From contig BFEA01000039.1 in the NCBI GenBank assembly GCA_003427395.1, forward strand, positions 3,190,844-3,254,843: a DNA stretch of 64,000 nucleotides, read 5' to 3'. Both the position numbers and the translations under genes were made by a program. Below, in pieces: positions 28,201 through 40,200 of this stretch (its first letter is position 1; each line of letters opens with the position of its first letter). The DNA comes from Chara braunii. Lineage: Eukaryota > Streptophyta > Charophyceae > Charales > Characeae. The notes below the pieces were generated by a model. It was not told the origin of the DNA, did no database searches, and saw nothing but the letters and a program-made list of their open reading frames with translations.

Positions 28201-31200
28201 CGCCGACCCCGACCGCCGACCGTATTGCAGCCGACCAGTAGGGCTGGCGCGTCGGCGGTCTGCCGACCAGTCAGAAAACAACCATCCACTGATTTTTTTT
28301 CGAATCTGAGTTGGGGGCTGTACTGTGCTTGCTGAGTACAGCCCAAATCCGTTGAGAAACGTTTGGGTATGGGGGGGTTGGGGTTGGAGCATACCTGCAG
28401 CTCAGATTAAAAAAAAAACAAAAAAAAGGCAAGTTTCTGGGCAGTAGAAGGCTAACTCACCACGTGCTTTCCAGGGCTTCCCTCCACTACTCACGAAATG
28501 TGCAAAACTAGAATGAATCTTCTGCTAAAACATGGAACCATACGCCGCCATATGATTCGTCTTTTGTGCAAGTGGTGACGAGTGGAGCAAGGCCCTTAGG
28601 GCCACTGCTCGTAGGAAAAGGAAACAAAAGAAAGAGAGGAATGAATCTTCGGCTAGAACATGGACCCATACGCTGCCATATGTTTTGTCTTTTGTGCAAG
28701 TAGTGACGAGTGGAGCAACGCCCTTAGGGCCACTGCTCGTAGGAAAACGAAACAAAAGAAAGAGAGAGCTACGGTAGTAAGTAGTTGTAACGTGTAACCC
28801 ATAACTGCTGGAAAGCAGACCTGACTTCGGATCCAGAACATATATTGCTGGCCACTGCTCATAGGAAAACGAAACAAAAGAAAGAGAGAGCTACGGTAGT
28901 AAGTAGTTGTAACGTGTAACCCATAACTGCTGGAAAGCAGACCTGACTTCGGATCCAGAACATATATTGCTGGCTTGCTCCATTCTCACATGAAATTTGC
29001 TGAACGTCTCTTGAGACATTGGGACCTTTGCAGATGCACTGGGGTCCTTCGGGAAAAAGACAATTCAACAAGGAAAACGTGTGCTCATTTTTGTTTCCTG
29101 TGCCCTTCGACATTTTAGAAGGGAGGGGCACCATTGGCAACATCACCCAGCCCTCTCCAATTTTTTTTTTACTCTATTTATTGGGGTGCGCGGCGCGCGC
29201 GCATGGTTGCGCGTGCACTAGACACCACACGTGCGTAGCTCGCCCGCACGCTATGCGCCGTAGTATAGGGGTGATATAGGGGGTCATGAATAGTTTAACA
29301 AGGGTGTTGGCGGCTGTTCGGGGCTGTTGGGGTGGTATATGGGGTATTGGGGCCCGCTATGGGGGTGTTGGTGATATTATTAGGGGTTCTGGACCCCATA
29401 AAAAAAAAAAAAAATGCGGGGTGCCGACGACCCCCGACCAGTAGGTGCCGACGACCCCCGACCAGTAGGTGCCGACCAGCTGACCGGTCGGTGGGTCGGC
29501 GGCTGACCAGTCAAGGGTTGCCGACGGTCGGGGTGTGCAACACTGGTCCAAGGCCAATTTCGTCCATGGGAGGAATTGTTTGGTGAGAATCTTAATTATC
29601 CATTCCATCTGCAAGGTGATAGTTTCCTGTCTAGGGTCAATTATCCCCAGTCCTCCTTGCGGTTTCCTAATCACAACTTGCCAGGAAACCTTGTTTATGC
29701 AGGTAGTTTTGTTGGGGTCGCCCGTCCATAAATAACATCTGACCCGCGCCTTGAGAGTCTTGACTTCTTCGTCGGGGGGGGACCAAACGGAGGCCATGTA
29801 CCATAGCATGGATGATATTGACGTGTTTATAATAAGTGCTCTGCCAGACAGGGATGCCTTTGCGATTAAGGTTTGGCCCATCCCTGGCCATGTGCTGTCC
29901 TTGTTGACCATGGTTCCCAGATATCTAAGTGCTTGGTCGCCTGTGGACCAGGACATCGGGGTGGATAGATCAGGAGGTTGGGGAGGGGTGCTGTCTGCGA
30001 ACCACCAACCTTCGGTTTTGGACCAGTTTACCTTCATTTTTTATGCTAGTCGAAAGGCTTTCATGGCTCTGACGAGGGCGTGGAACGAGGAGTTGTTGGC
30101 ACGAATGAGGACTGTTAGATCGTCGGCGAACATCAGCGCTGTCGGCAGAGCGAAGTTGTGAAGGGGGTCGTAGTTCTGCGTGGTGAGGCGGTCTATAGAA
30201 GGGTCTTTGTGGAGGAAGGAGGCATGGCCTCCATGATGAACAGGAAGATGGGGGGAGCTAGATGTCACCTTGACGGACGGACCTTGATATCGGATAGGCG
30301 TCTGCCGCTATCCTGTTTATTTGGACTCTGCCCGTGGCGTCGCCATATAGAACGCTGACCCATTCTCTGAAATTTGTTTTCCATGCAGTTCTGGAGAAAA
30401 TCTCAATTCACTTGATCGTAGGCTTTTTTGAAATTGAAGAATAGAATGGCCGCCTGCATTAGTTTTTCAGTAACCTTCCTTGCTGCCTCATTCAGGGTCA
30501 TCACATTGTCTTGTGTGTATCTACTTGGAATGAACCCTGCTTGATCAATGTGAAAGCACTTGTCGGGGGGGAACTGATTCAGTGGCTTTTTTTTTTTCTT
30601 CTGACAGTGGGTAGTAGGTGGTAGTGGGGGGAGGAGAGTGTGGTATGCTCGCCTTTCTGCGGAGTGTGTTTGCTTTATGGTGAGGGATAGTGACTTGGAG
30701 GTTATATCTTGTGAGAAAATCGTGTGGGGCAAAGTTTGGGTGCGGGAGCTCGAGTGGGGTGGGCACGCGTTTGCTGTGTTGTGGGTGTGATGTGGGCGAG
30801 TGGGGTTTTGAGGGGAGACACGTGTGTGTTGAATGCAGGGTACAAGCTGGAACAGTAGGGCTGACGGGGCNANGGGGTAGGGTCTTGTGTNGCNAGATGC
30901 GTGGGGNTTGTCGGGCGAGAAAGAGAAGCAGGTTGGGGGGGACGACGGTGTTGCACCGACTAGGATGGGCTGAGGGTGTGCGGGGATCGTTGGAGATGGG
31001 GTGGGGGACTGGAGTCGTGAGAGCAGAGGGAGGGGGGAGAGACGGAGTGTGCATAAGTGCAGAAGAGGTGGGGTGAGATGAGGCGCTTTCAGCAGGAGAT
31101 GGGTTTCGCGATGATGTGAGCTTATGGTGAGCTTTATCCGGCTATTGTTGCCATGAAAGGGGGGCAGGAGATGGTGTGATAGGGCTTGGATTAGGGCGGG

Positions 31201-34200
31201 TAGGGGAGGTTAGCTGTGAGGGGCGGACCTTGATGGCACTTGAATGGGTGAGTGTGGGAGTGGGATATCCAGGGGGGTGTAAAGGATGCTCGTGTGGTGT
31301 ATTGATTGTGCCTGAGGGCGGGGTGTGGGTCGCCGGGAATGGGTTAGTATAGAGGAGTAGGGTGGAAGTTATTCGAAGGGGTAGGGGGGGGGAGGGGGGG
31401 GTTGGGGGATGTTTGCAGGGAGGATGTGGTTCAGGCTTGGTCCGGAAATACCGGGCTCATGAGATGCGTTGGGAGTCTTCTGGTAGGTGGAGAACGATTC
31501 CCTCTGTTGGTGATGGCTGCTGGCGGATCGGGTTGTCAGCCTGTCCAGGGGACTGCATGCATCCCTCCGAGAATGGGACTTGTCGCTGACGGCTTCGTGT
31601 TGACGGCTGCGAGAGTGCAGGAACCTCCGTTGTCTTCCGGAAGCTTCGAGTTGGAGGCCCGTGACGTCCAGGTATGGCGGGGGGCTCCTCTACATCTGGC
31701 AATGTAGGCTTTCACACTCGTGGAGTTGAAGGTGCTCCCTGGTGTGGCAGGGCTCTCCTTTGCTGCTGGCGATGGCGGCTTGGGAGCACGGGAGCTCGCG
31801 GTGGTGGGAAGTTAGGCTGCAGGCAGACGTCCGCGTCGAAGGGTGAGGTGTGCGGTTTGAAAATTTGAACCGCTGAGCGGGCAAAAATCCGCACGTCGGA
31901 GCTACCGCTGAAGCGCTAGTCCCTGGCGCTCCATGGCGTGCGCTAACCGGTGGCGCACTTGCGTAGACCTGAACAGTAGGACCGTGTTTCTGAGTTGAGC
32001 ACAATGATATTTTTGGCGCTTCATGCTTCATGCCCGTTTCATCAGAGCAGGTCAAAACTGTTTCTGCTTTTATTTCTGGTTTCCAGGTTTGGGTATACCT
32101 ATGCTGGCATTTGTTCAGCTGTTTTATGCAGTGAATCGATGTGTCACTCATTTTGTACGTGTTGCTTTGGTTCTGTTTAACTCCTGTTTTGTACAGGTAT
32201 GGGTATACCTATGTTGGCATTTTGTCAGTTGTTGTATGTGGTAAGGTGTCACTCATTTTGTATGTGTTGCTCAACTCCTGTTTTGTAGGTTTTTGGCCTC
32301 TGTTGAAGGTTTTTGACTCTAAGGGCTACATAATTGTCGCGTGTGGCCAAGGGAAACGGAGCAGTGGTCAGAAAATCCTCGTCAATACTCAAGCTTATGC
32401 AGTTGCCCAGGTGGGTAGCTATGTCGGCGTGTTGTCAAGCCACTCAAAAATAACAAGAACACATTGTTTCTGATGGTTCCAGTTGGCTACCAAAATGTCA
32501 GCTTGGCATGTCATTGTTCTGGATGTGCTTTTCATAATGGATCAGTTTGCACCTTCATGACGATGTTTCGAGTTGTAAATGAGGTGAGACTTGTTGATGT
32601 TTGATGACAGTGGCTTAAAGGAGAAGCTGGGCCACACAGTATGTGTCATCGGTGATGTAAGTGAACAGCAAATGTTTGTCGATGTGTATGGGCAATGCAT
32701 CACAGCAGTTGTAGGTAGTCTTTTTTCCCCTCGGATGCTGGGCAATGACTCTCCTTTTTCTCTGATGGAGCAGGTTAAGGAAGTGTTCGGCTTCAAACTT
32801 CTAGAAGTGCAGTATTCACTGGGTACCTTTGAGTGGAATGGTGCCTGGTCGAGCACGAGCGACACTTGGGCTAAGCATCCAGAGGTTCTGGAGGAACTGA
32901 AGCCTGTACTTGATGGGTCCAGTGGAACATTCTGGATGGAATACAAAGATTTCCTCAAGGTGAGATTTGCATCCGACCTTGCTGATTGCGTCAGAATCTC
33001 TGAACTTGACAGACTGTGAGGATGTTATTAAGTGTCTCAAATTGTCATTGTCTTTGTGCAAGTTAGTACCGTTTTGGAGGAGAGCTCTTTGTAAAGATCG
33101 TTCGATATGATGATGTCAATAAATTTCTGTGAAGGGATGGTAGTTATTTTTCTCTTACACTCCTTAAACGAATAGCGGGTCTCACGTGATGCTCGCACGT
33201 GAGACTGGGATCACCATTGTTGGGAAAGAAGGTTGGGGACCACGGGTCGGCCCAAGAAAGACTCAGTCGCCACCGGCCGGATGCTTGGCTCGAAGTTTCT
33301 GGACGGGCAGTTGGTCGGGAGACGCGAAGTGGTGGCAGCATGCTCCAAGGTTTGGGAGTGGTGGTCGGTCGGCAGGCGCGAAGCGGGGCCGGCGGGGGGC
33401 ATTGCGAGATCGATCCAGGGGCGGGCCAGCATATGTGCAGACTAGGACCGAGCAACATCCCTCCACACATATACACCCACACACGAGGGATCGCTCCACT
33501 ACTCTTTGAAATGTCCAAAACGAGAGCGGATCTCCCACCACGATGATTTGTCTTTTGTGCATGTCAAGAGCAGTGTAGGGAGGCCCATGGGCACAGAAAC
33601 ACATGCACGGAACCACACGCACAGAAACAAATGACGTGCTTGACAACGTTGGTGATGATGACAAGGATGAGCACGGTGGCAATGCTGATGACAGTAAGGA
33701 CAATGGTGACGGTGCTGATGACGATGAGGGGAGAATGGTGAGGAGAAGGATGAGGTGGCTGACAGCCAACAGTGATGACGGCGAGGGGAGAAGAACGGGG
33801 AATAGGAGGGGGAGATGGGGGCAAGCCGATGTGTCATTGTGCTGCTGTTTGTGGTGTTTGCATGGGATGTAGCGACCACATTCGCTAGCAAGGAGGAACA
33901 GGGTGGGGGTGTACTGGATCTCTCTCTCTCTCTCTCTCTCACCTGAGAGGTTTTGTTGGGCATAGTAGAACCACCATGCCTGGGGGTGATTACATAGCAA
34001 TCGGGATCGATCACATAGCAGCAACAGTGACACGTGGCCAGACAAGAGGGGATTACGGAAGGCCGGAGCGCAGTCCAATTTGACGCGGGACATGAGATTG
34101 ATTGGTATTTTATTTACCCAATCTTTGCAAGATGAAAGGAGGAGGAGGAGGGAGAGGAGGACAGAGAGGAGGACGAGAAGCTGCGGATAACCGAGAAGAG

Positions 34201-37200
34201 GCAGCAGTGCCAGGGGGAGGAGGAAGAGGAGGACGAAGACGAGGAGAAGAGTTATGGATAAGGGGTTGTGATCAGGGCATGAATGACAATATGATCGGGA
34301 AAAGAGTTTTACCTGCTGCAGTGAGAAGAGGAGGCCTCTTCCCCGTAAATTTCTGCACACGAGCTTCGCGGACATAACTACAGAAGCTGTCAACGGGGCG
34401 AAAGCAAAGAAAAAGGCAAACACTTCCATCTGATCTCAACTTCTTTCTGCATCCAGGACTGATGTGGCGTAACTGCATTCGAGCACGCATCTGTGTATAA
34501 TGAGTTGGAGCAGTATGCCCCCTTTGTAAAAAGAAAGTAACTACTGGTGGGCAACTTCTTTTTGGGCAAAGAGAGCATACTCTGACTTTCCGACGTTCCA
34601 CGTCTTTTGATGATCAGCCGTTGCCAACCCCAGCTCAGACTTCTCTCTCCCTCTCTCTCACTCGCCTCCCCCAAACAACCAATCAATCAGTCAGTCAATC
34701 AATTGATGGAGAAAAATACCCGTGGATGAGGAAGAGGGTGGCGTGGGCGCAGGGTGGAGATGATGTGGCATCAAACATGGAGGAGGAAGAGGAGGAGGAG
34801 GTGGGTGGGGAATGGGAGGCAGGAGGGGGAGGAGTGACTATGCGCTGCTGGCGTAGCCGTGGCGGGCATCCACTTGTTAGGTGAGATTTGCATCCGACCT
34901 TGCTGATTGCTTCAGAATCTCTGAACTTGACAGAGGATTTACCTGAGGAATCTGTGAGGATGTTATTAGGTGTCTCAAATTGCGGTCGTCTTTGTGCAAG
35001 TCAGTACTGTCTTGGATTGTTGAGATCGGAAGGGGAGAGCTCTCTGTAAGATCGTTCACCATGATGACTGAAAGTTTTTTTGTGAACGGATGGTAGTTAT
35101 TCTTTATCCTCGTCTCAATAGCTGGTAAGTGGTCAATGTAACAATCCCGGTGTGTGGTTCCTTTCCCTGCAGCATTTTCTGGGCGTTGCGGTGTGCTGCA
35201 TACGGCATGACATGCTGAAACCATGGAAGGAGGTGAAGAGGCCGTGCACCTTTGTCGCAGACGATTGGTCAGCTGATGGTAATGTGGCCCAACCGACAAG
35301 AATTTTCCGGATGAGAGTTCTGGGGCCCACTGAGGTGTTTGTAGCACTACATCAAGAGGATATCAGACTGTAAGTCGTTATTCTGAAGACCTTTTGCTCC
35401 AGTTGATTGTGTTTTCTTTGCAGTTGTCCTCTGGTGATTCTGTTTTGCAGCCCTTTTCCAGTGACAACCGACTGCGGGTGTTTTCTTTCTAATTGAATCT
35501 GCACCTTTTCCCCCGACCATGGGTGTTGCCTATGCTTTGGGGATACTGACTGCAACTTGGGGCAGGTAGACAAGATAGGAAACGGCTCTGCCGTAGTTTC
35601 TGAACAATGGAACGTCTCAAGGCAAGATATAAAGTCAGAAGAGTCTATTTCGGTCAGTAATGTGAGTGAAAGGCGGCCTTGCATTCACTGCTGCTTTTTT
35701 TAATTATCTTTCCTTAGTTTCCTACCAAATGTGGTGTCTCTTTTCGTTAAGGAAAGTATTGATCTTTATATCTGAAGATTTTATCCAATGGTTGTCGCGT
35801 AGCTTAATGGTTTTCACTTTTTCTTGGTGTCATGCAGGCTTGGCGTTGCGACACCCTTGAAAGTTGGGGTGTGGATTATCGACAAGGAGAATCGCCCTGT
35901 TGCATCAAAAAAGACACATGATGCAACGTGCCAGATTGAGGTTATGCTGAATCCTGGCTTCTACAGGGTGATTGTGAAGGCATTTGACTACACCACAAAG
36001 GATGGCACAGTGTGCAACTTCCCAGACCACACCGGTGATGTTTTGCCTCGGCGGTTTGTGCTGACGTTACACTCAGAGAGTCCGATCACTTTGGAACTTG
36101 AGCGAGCACCACCTGGTGTGAGACCCACGCCAAGAATGAGCATCTATCCAGGAACGGACCGTGGAGAAGTCTTATTGGTAGAGCCCGTTGGGGTGCTGGC
36201 TTATGCTCCAAATGAGTTAGGCAAGGCACCGGCAGGTGAAGCCTCCTACCTCCCGAGGGTGGTTGAACCAACAGTGCCCGCATCGGGCGAGCCCGTTGCC
36301 TCCGAGAGTAATGCTAAAGAGACGTCAGTTGCGGAAGTAGGATTATCGGATGCCACAATAGAGATCGACCAAGAACCGACTGCTTTGTTCCCTGGAGCTG
36401 TAAAGACCCAAGCTCCGGAACCTGTTGTTCGTCAACTTGTCTACAGGCCGACAATGGTCAGCGGGAGGAAGACAGTGCACGCCGTACCTGAGACAACAGT
36501 TTCACCAGTTGGTGAGCCACTGATTGAGCCTCTGGATTCAGACGTGGTCACAGAATCAGCTTCTGAGCCTCGTCGTGAAATCTTGAAGCGTCTAAGGAGA
36601 ATCCCAGAGGTATCTTCATTGCCTGGCGTTTCAATGTCGATGACAAGGCCAGTGTCAGAAGCTGGTGCAGGGTGGGCGACTATCCAGCACACGACCCGCA
36701 TTCTGGATATGGAATATGCTCCTACTGGTTGCCGAAAGGTACCAATGGCCATCGTTGAGAGGGCGGAAGTCGAACCGATTGCTGAAGATACGGAGGAAGT
36801 GAAGGTGGCAAGGCAAATGGGCATTGCTGATTCTGACATGCGGAGGTTCTTGAAATCTCTACCGTGGCAGGCAACTGAGAACCTGCTTCCCTCGAAGGGC
36901 GTGCAGGGATACGGGAAGACAGCACATGCTGTATATGATCCGCCCATTGTCCCATCACATAATGTGTCAATTGTTAAAGCTGAGGACTTCCTTCCAACGA
37001 AGGGGGTGCTCTACCCCTCCAAGGTGGAGGCAGCGGATATACAGCAGGGTTTGCTAGAGGATGGGTGGTTGTTATCAACTGTTGCAGCATTGCTAGAGTT
37101 CCCTGGACTCATGGAGAGGGTCTTCGTCAACAAGACCACTCCTGCAGATGGAATCTTCAGGCTTCGCTTCTTCAAGTCCGGACGGTAAGTTCACACGACT

Positions 37201-40200
37201 CGCAAACTTATTTGCACAGTTTGCAGCCTAAGTCAAAGTGCAATCATAAGAATGCAACAGGCTGTGGTAGATGCAGAAGGGGACTGGGATTGATAATGGT
37301 ATTTCAATGGGATGACCATTGGAATAGCATAAGATCCTTTATAACAATGTGATGGTTCGCCTGCTTGTGAATAGCTTGTGGTATTGTGACTACAGAAGAT
37401 CACTGTGGCTGGGAGGTCGCAACAACCTCACTTTTAAATTCTTCCCCTGTTGTCAATAAGCTCTTCAATTCTGGCCGATCCATGTAATCAGGTGTGACCC
37501 CAACGAAGATACACATTCTTGGTGTAGCCCTTCCGTGTCTGCACAACCCTCTCATCAATTTGTTAGTTGCGTGTTTGAGGTGGAATGCTGTGTGTCACGA
37601 GATACCCGTCGTGTAGGTGGGTTGTGGTAAGGAAGATGTTGTGGTTGATAATTTTTTTGATGGGACTAGGATGTCTTTTTTCAAGTTTTTTATACTTCTG
37701 ATGTCTGGTTTTGCCTTGATCAGTCGGGCTTCGTCGACCATGGAATATTGATGTCATCAAACGTGGATGGTTCTTGGGAAATGGCATGCAGAACGAGAAT
37801 TGTTTTCATTATTTTGTCACAATGTCCTCATTCTTGTTCTGTCATCTCTGTGGGACCCGTGCAGGTGGGTCACAGTGGCTGTGAGAAGCACATTGCCTTG
37901 GAAGGATGGAAAGTTGGCTTACGGTAAGTGAGCTCGATCAATAGATGCTTACTATGGGCGCTCCGAAACCAATCCCGAAGCGAAGATTGATTTACCCGGA
38001 GAGGTTACCGAGCGTGTCTATTCCGACTTTTCAGCAACGGAATTCGACATTTATTGTGGGAATAAGGGCACAGCTTAGATTTATCAAAAGTGTACACTTC
38101 CGGAACTATTATGTTCTTTTTTGGAGCTTGTCTAGTTACATCGAATATCTCGAGATTCTCTTCGTTGTAAAAAAAGGTGTAAACGAATGAAAGCTAATAG
38201 AGAACAATTGGCACATTGGACATTGGATTCTTCAGCGGATTACTGCTGCTTTTTTAATTCCAACTAAACTTTTAGCAAATGTTCGCTCTTATTCAACGCA
38301 GTACATAGGAAAGTGCTGTCTCTTTCCTGACCAAACACGTCTAGTTCCTAATCCTACCTGCGCCTCACGTTCACAAGCCCGTTTAACTGCGTCTCGTAGA
38401 CATGGTTGGTGGTTGATCAAGGGTTGGTCCATCCCAGTGGCCCCCTTTCACGACAGGTGGTGGTCCCCAGAAGACATTTTGTAACTGGAAATTTCTCTCT
38501 GATTGGTCAGGCAATATGGAAGAGCCTTATTGCGAAATTTTCAATGACTTCGCTTGTGGTGATGTGGCGAAAAACCCTTAATTTTGGGCTTTCCATTAAC
38601 CCTCTCTCATGATGTTGAAACTCTTTCGTTAAGCCTGTTCCTCTGTCCGATGTAGGAAGACAGTAAACCCTAAGTACATAGCTCGGGGTAGGTAGTTTGA
38701 AATAAAAAAGAAAGTGGCCCCCTTTCACGACAGGTGGTGGTCCCCAGAAGACATTTTGTAACTGGAAATTTATCTCTGATTGGCCAGGCAATATGGAAGA
38801 GCCTTATTGCGAAATTTTCAATGACTTCGTTTGTGGTGATGTGGCGAAAAACCCTGAATTTTGGGCTTTCCATTAACCCTCTCTCATGATGTTGAAACTC
38901 TTTCGTTAAGCCTGTTCCTCAGTCCGATGTAGGAAGACAGTAAACACGAAGTACATAGCTCGGGGTAGGTAGTTTGAAATAAAAAAGAATGTTGAGAGAA
39001 GAATATATAGTAAAAAATGAAGTTGGGCCCCATATGAGGAGAAGGCAGCTTGCATTGTTTTTCATTTTAAAAAAGAAAAAAGAAATTGTTTTCATCATCG
39101 TAGCAAGTTCCACAATAGCCTACTGTCTTCATCCGAATAGAACACCCGGTCATTGTAGCTGTATTTGGTGCAAATTCCAGTGCAGACACGGCCATTGTTA
39201 CCTGCAATTCTATTTGGGGTGAAGAAGGTAGTTGAGCGCACAAGGAAAAAAAACATAAGAACGTGTGGGACCTTCCAGAAACGAGCATGTTCCTGGGAAA
39301 TGCCCGGGAGCACAGAAAAGGTACCTTTCTAAATGACACATTCAGTTGATGCACAGGAAGGAAATTGTAAACGAAAAGAAATTGATAGGCGTACACCTTG
39401 TGTTGGAGTGCTCTTTAACTTGTTATCAGGACAGATGGTACAATGATACTACAATCGTCAACCACAAGTAGACGGCCCCAGCCTTGCAGTCCAAAACTTG
39501 TTGCGACAAGAAAACGAGGCCAAAATGTCAAACGCTGGGCCCGCCGTTAATAAATTCAGGTTGTCCCCGTGTTTTCATTTCACGCCTCCAGAATTTGAGG
39601 TGTCAGACACCGGCAGCCCAGGTGCCCATGTACTGGTTCTTTAGTGAATATTACCTGAGTAAGTGAAGAGGTTCATTGTTGACAGCAATGTTGGTTTATG
39701 CACGCTGCATTTTTAACATGCTTAGAGATGTTCATACTCTGATCTTACTGGAGTGGTTTGCCATTTATTGGGTTTGTGGCACTTTGTACAAATTTTGCGT
39801 CACTCAGGCTCCTCTGCAAGTGAGTACTTGTGGCCAAGCCTTCTGGAGAAGGCCTATGCAAAGCTTCATGGCTCATATGAGCGATTGGGTTGCGGGTCGC
39901 CGGTAGATGCTTTGCAAGATTTAACTGGTGCTCCATGTGCCAGTTTCAGCTTTTCAAATCCGAAGTTCAAGCGCCTTGAAGCAGATGGAGGTATGTCTAG
40001 CCTGCAGCTGTTGGAATGCAGATCGGGTTCGATCCTTCATCTGACGTCAGTGACTAGCATGTTGTAATGTTTGCCAGTCGTTTTGAATGGCACCGAGTTT
40101 GACCATTTTCCAACCAGAGTTGGGGATCTGCCGACCCTGTTGTTGTTGCTGTTGTTGTTGTTGGCTTTGTCTCAGTCGTTTTGTGAAGCTATGTTGTAAT

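Larger units (their letters stand above)
26340..30740 (-). mobile_element. Degenerate antisense LINE (non-LTR retrotransposon) with nested repeats
   Basis: From high to low coordinates the minus strand shows reverse-transcriptase pieces: [14 protein letters not shown] and [12 protein letters not shown] (near 30.4-30.55 kb), SVRQG, and the catalytic FADDLTVLI (near 30.13 kb). Next come the downstream [13 protein letters not shown] and [19 protein letters not shown] (29.55-30.0 kb). Near 26.85-27.1 kb there is a zinc-knuckle-like tail [19 protein letters not shown], as in zf-RVT domains. Frameshifts and stops break the frame, and other repeats interrupt it at about 28.1-29.5 kb. It lies antisense in the intron between exons 16 and 17. 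Confidence 0.85.

Noticed and set aside
30041-30732. Active reverse transcriptase
   Set aside because: Motifs are split across frames with stops and frameshifts, and other repeats interrupt the element.
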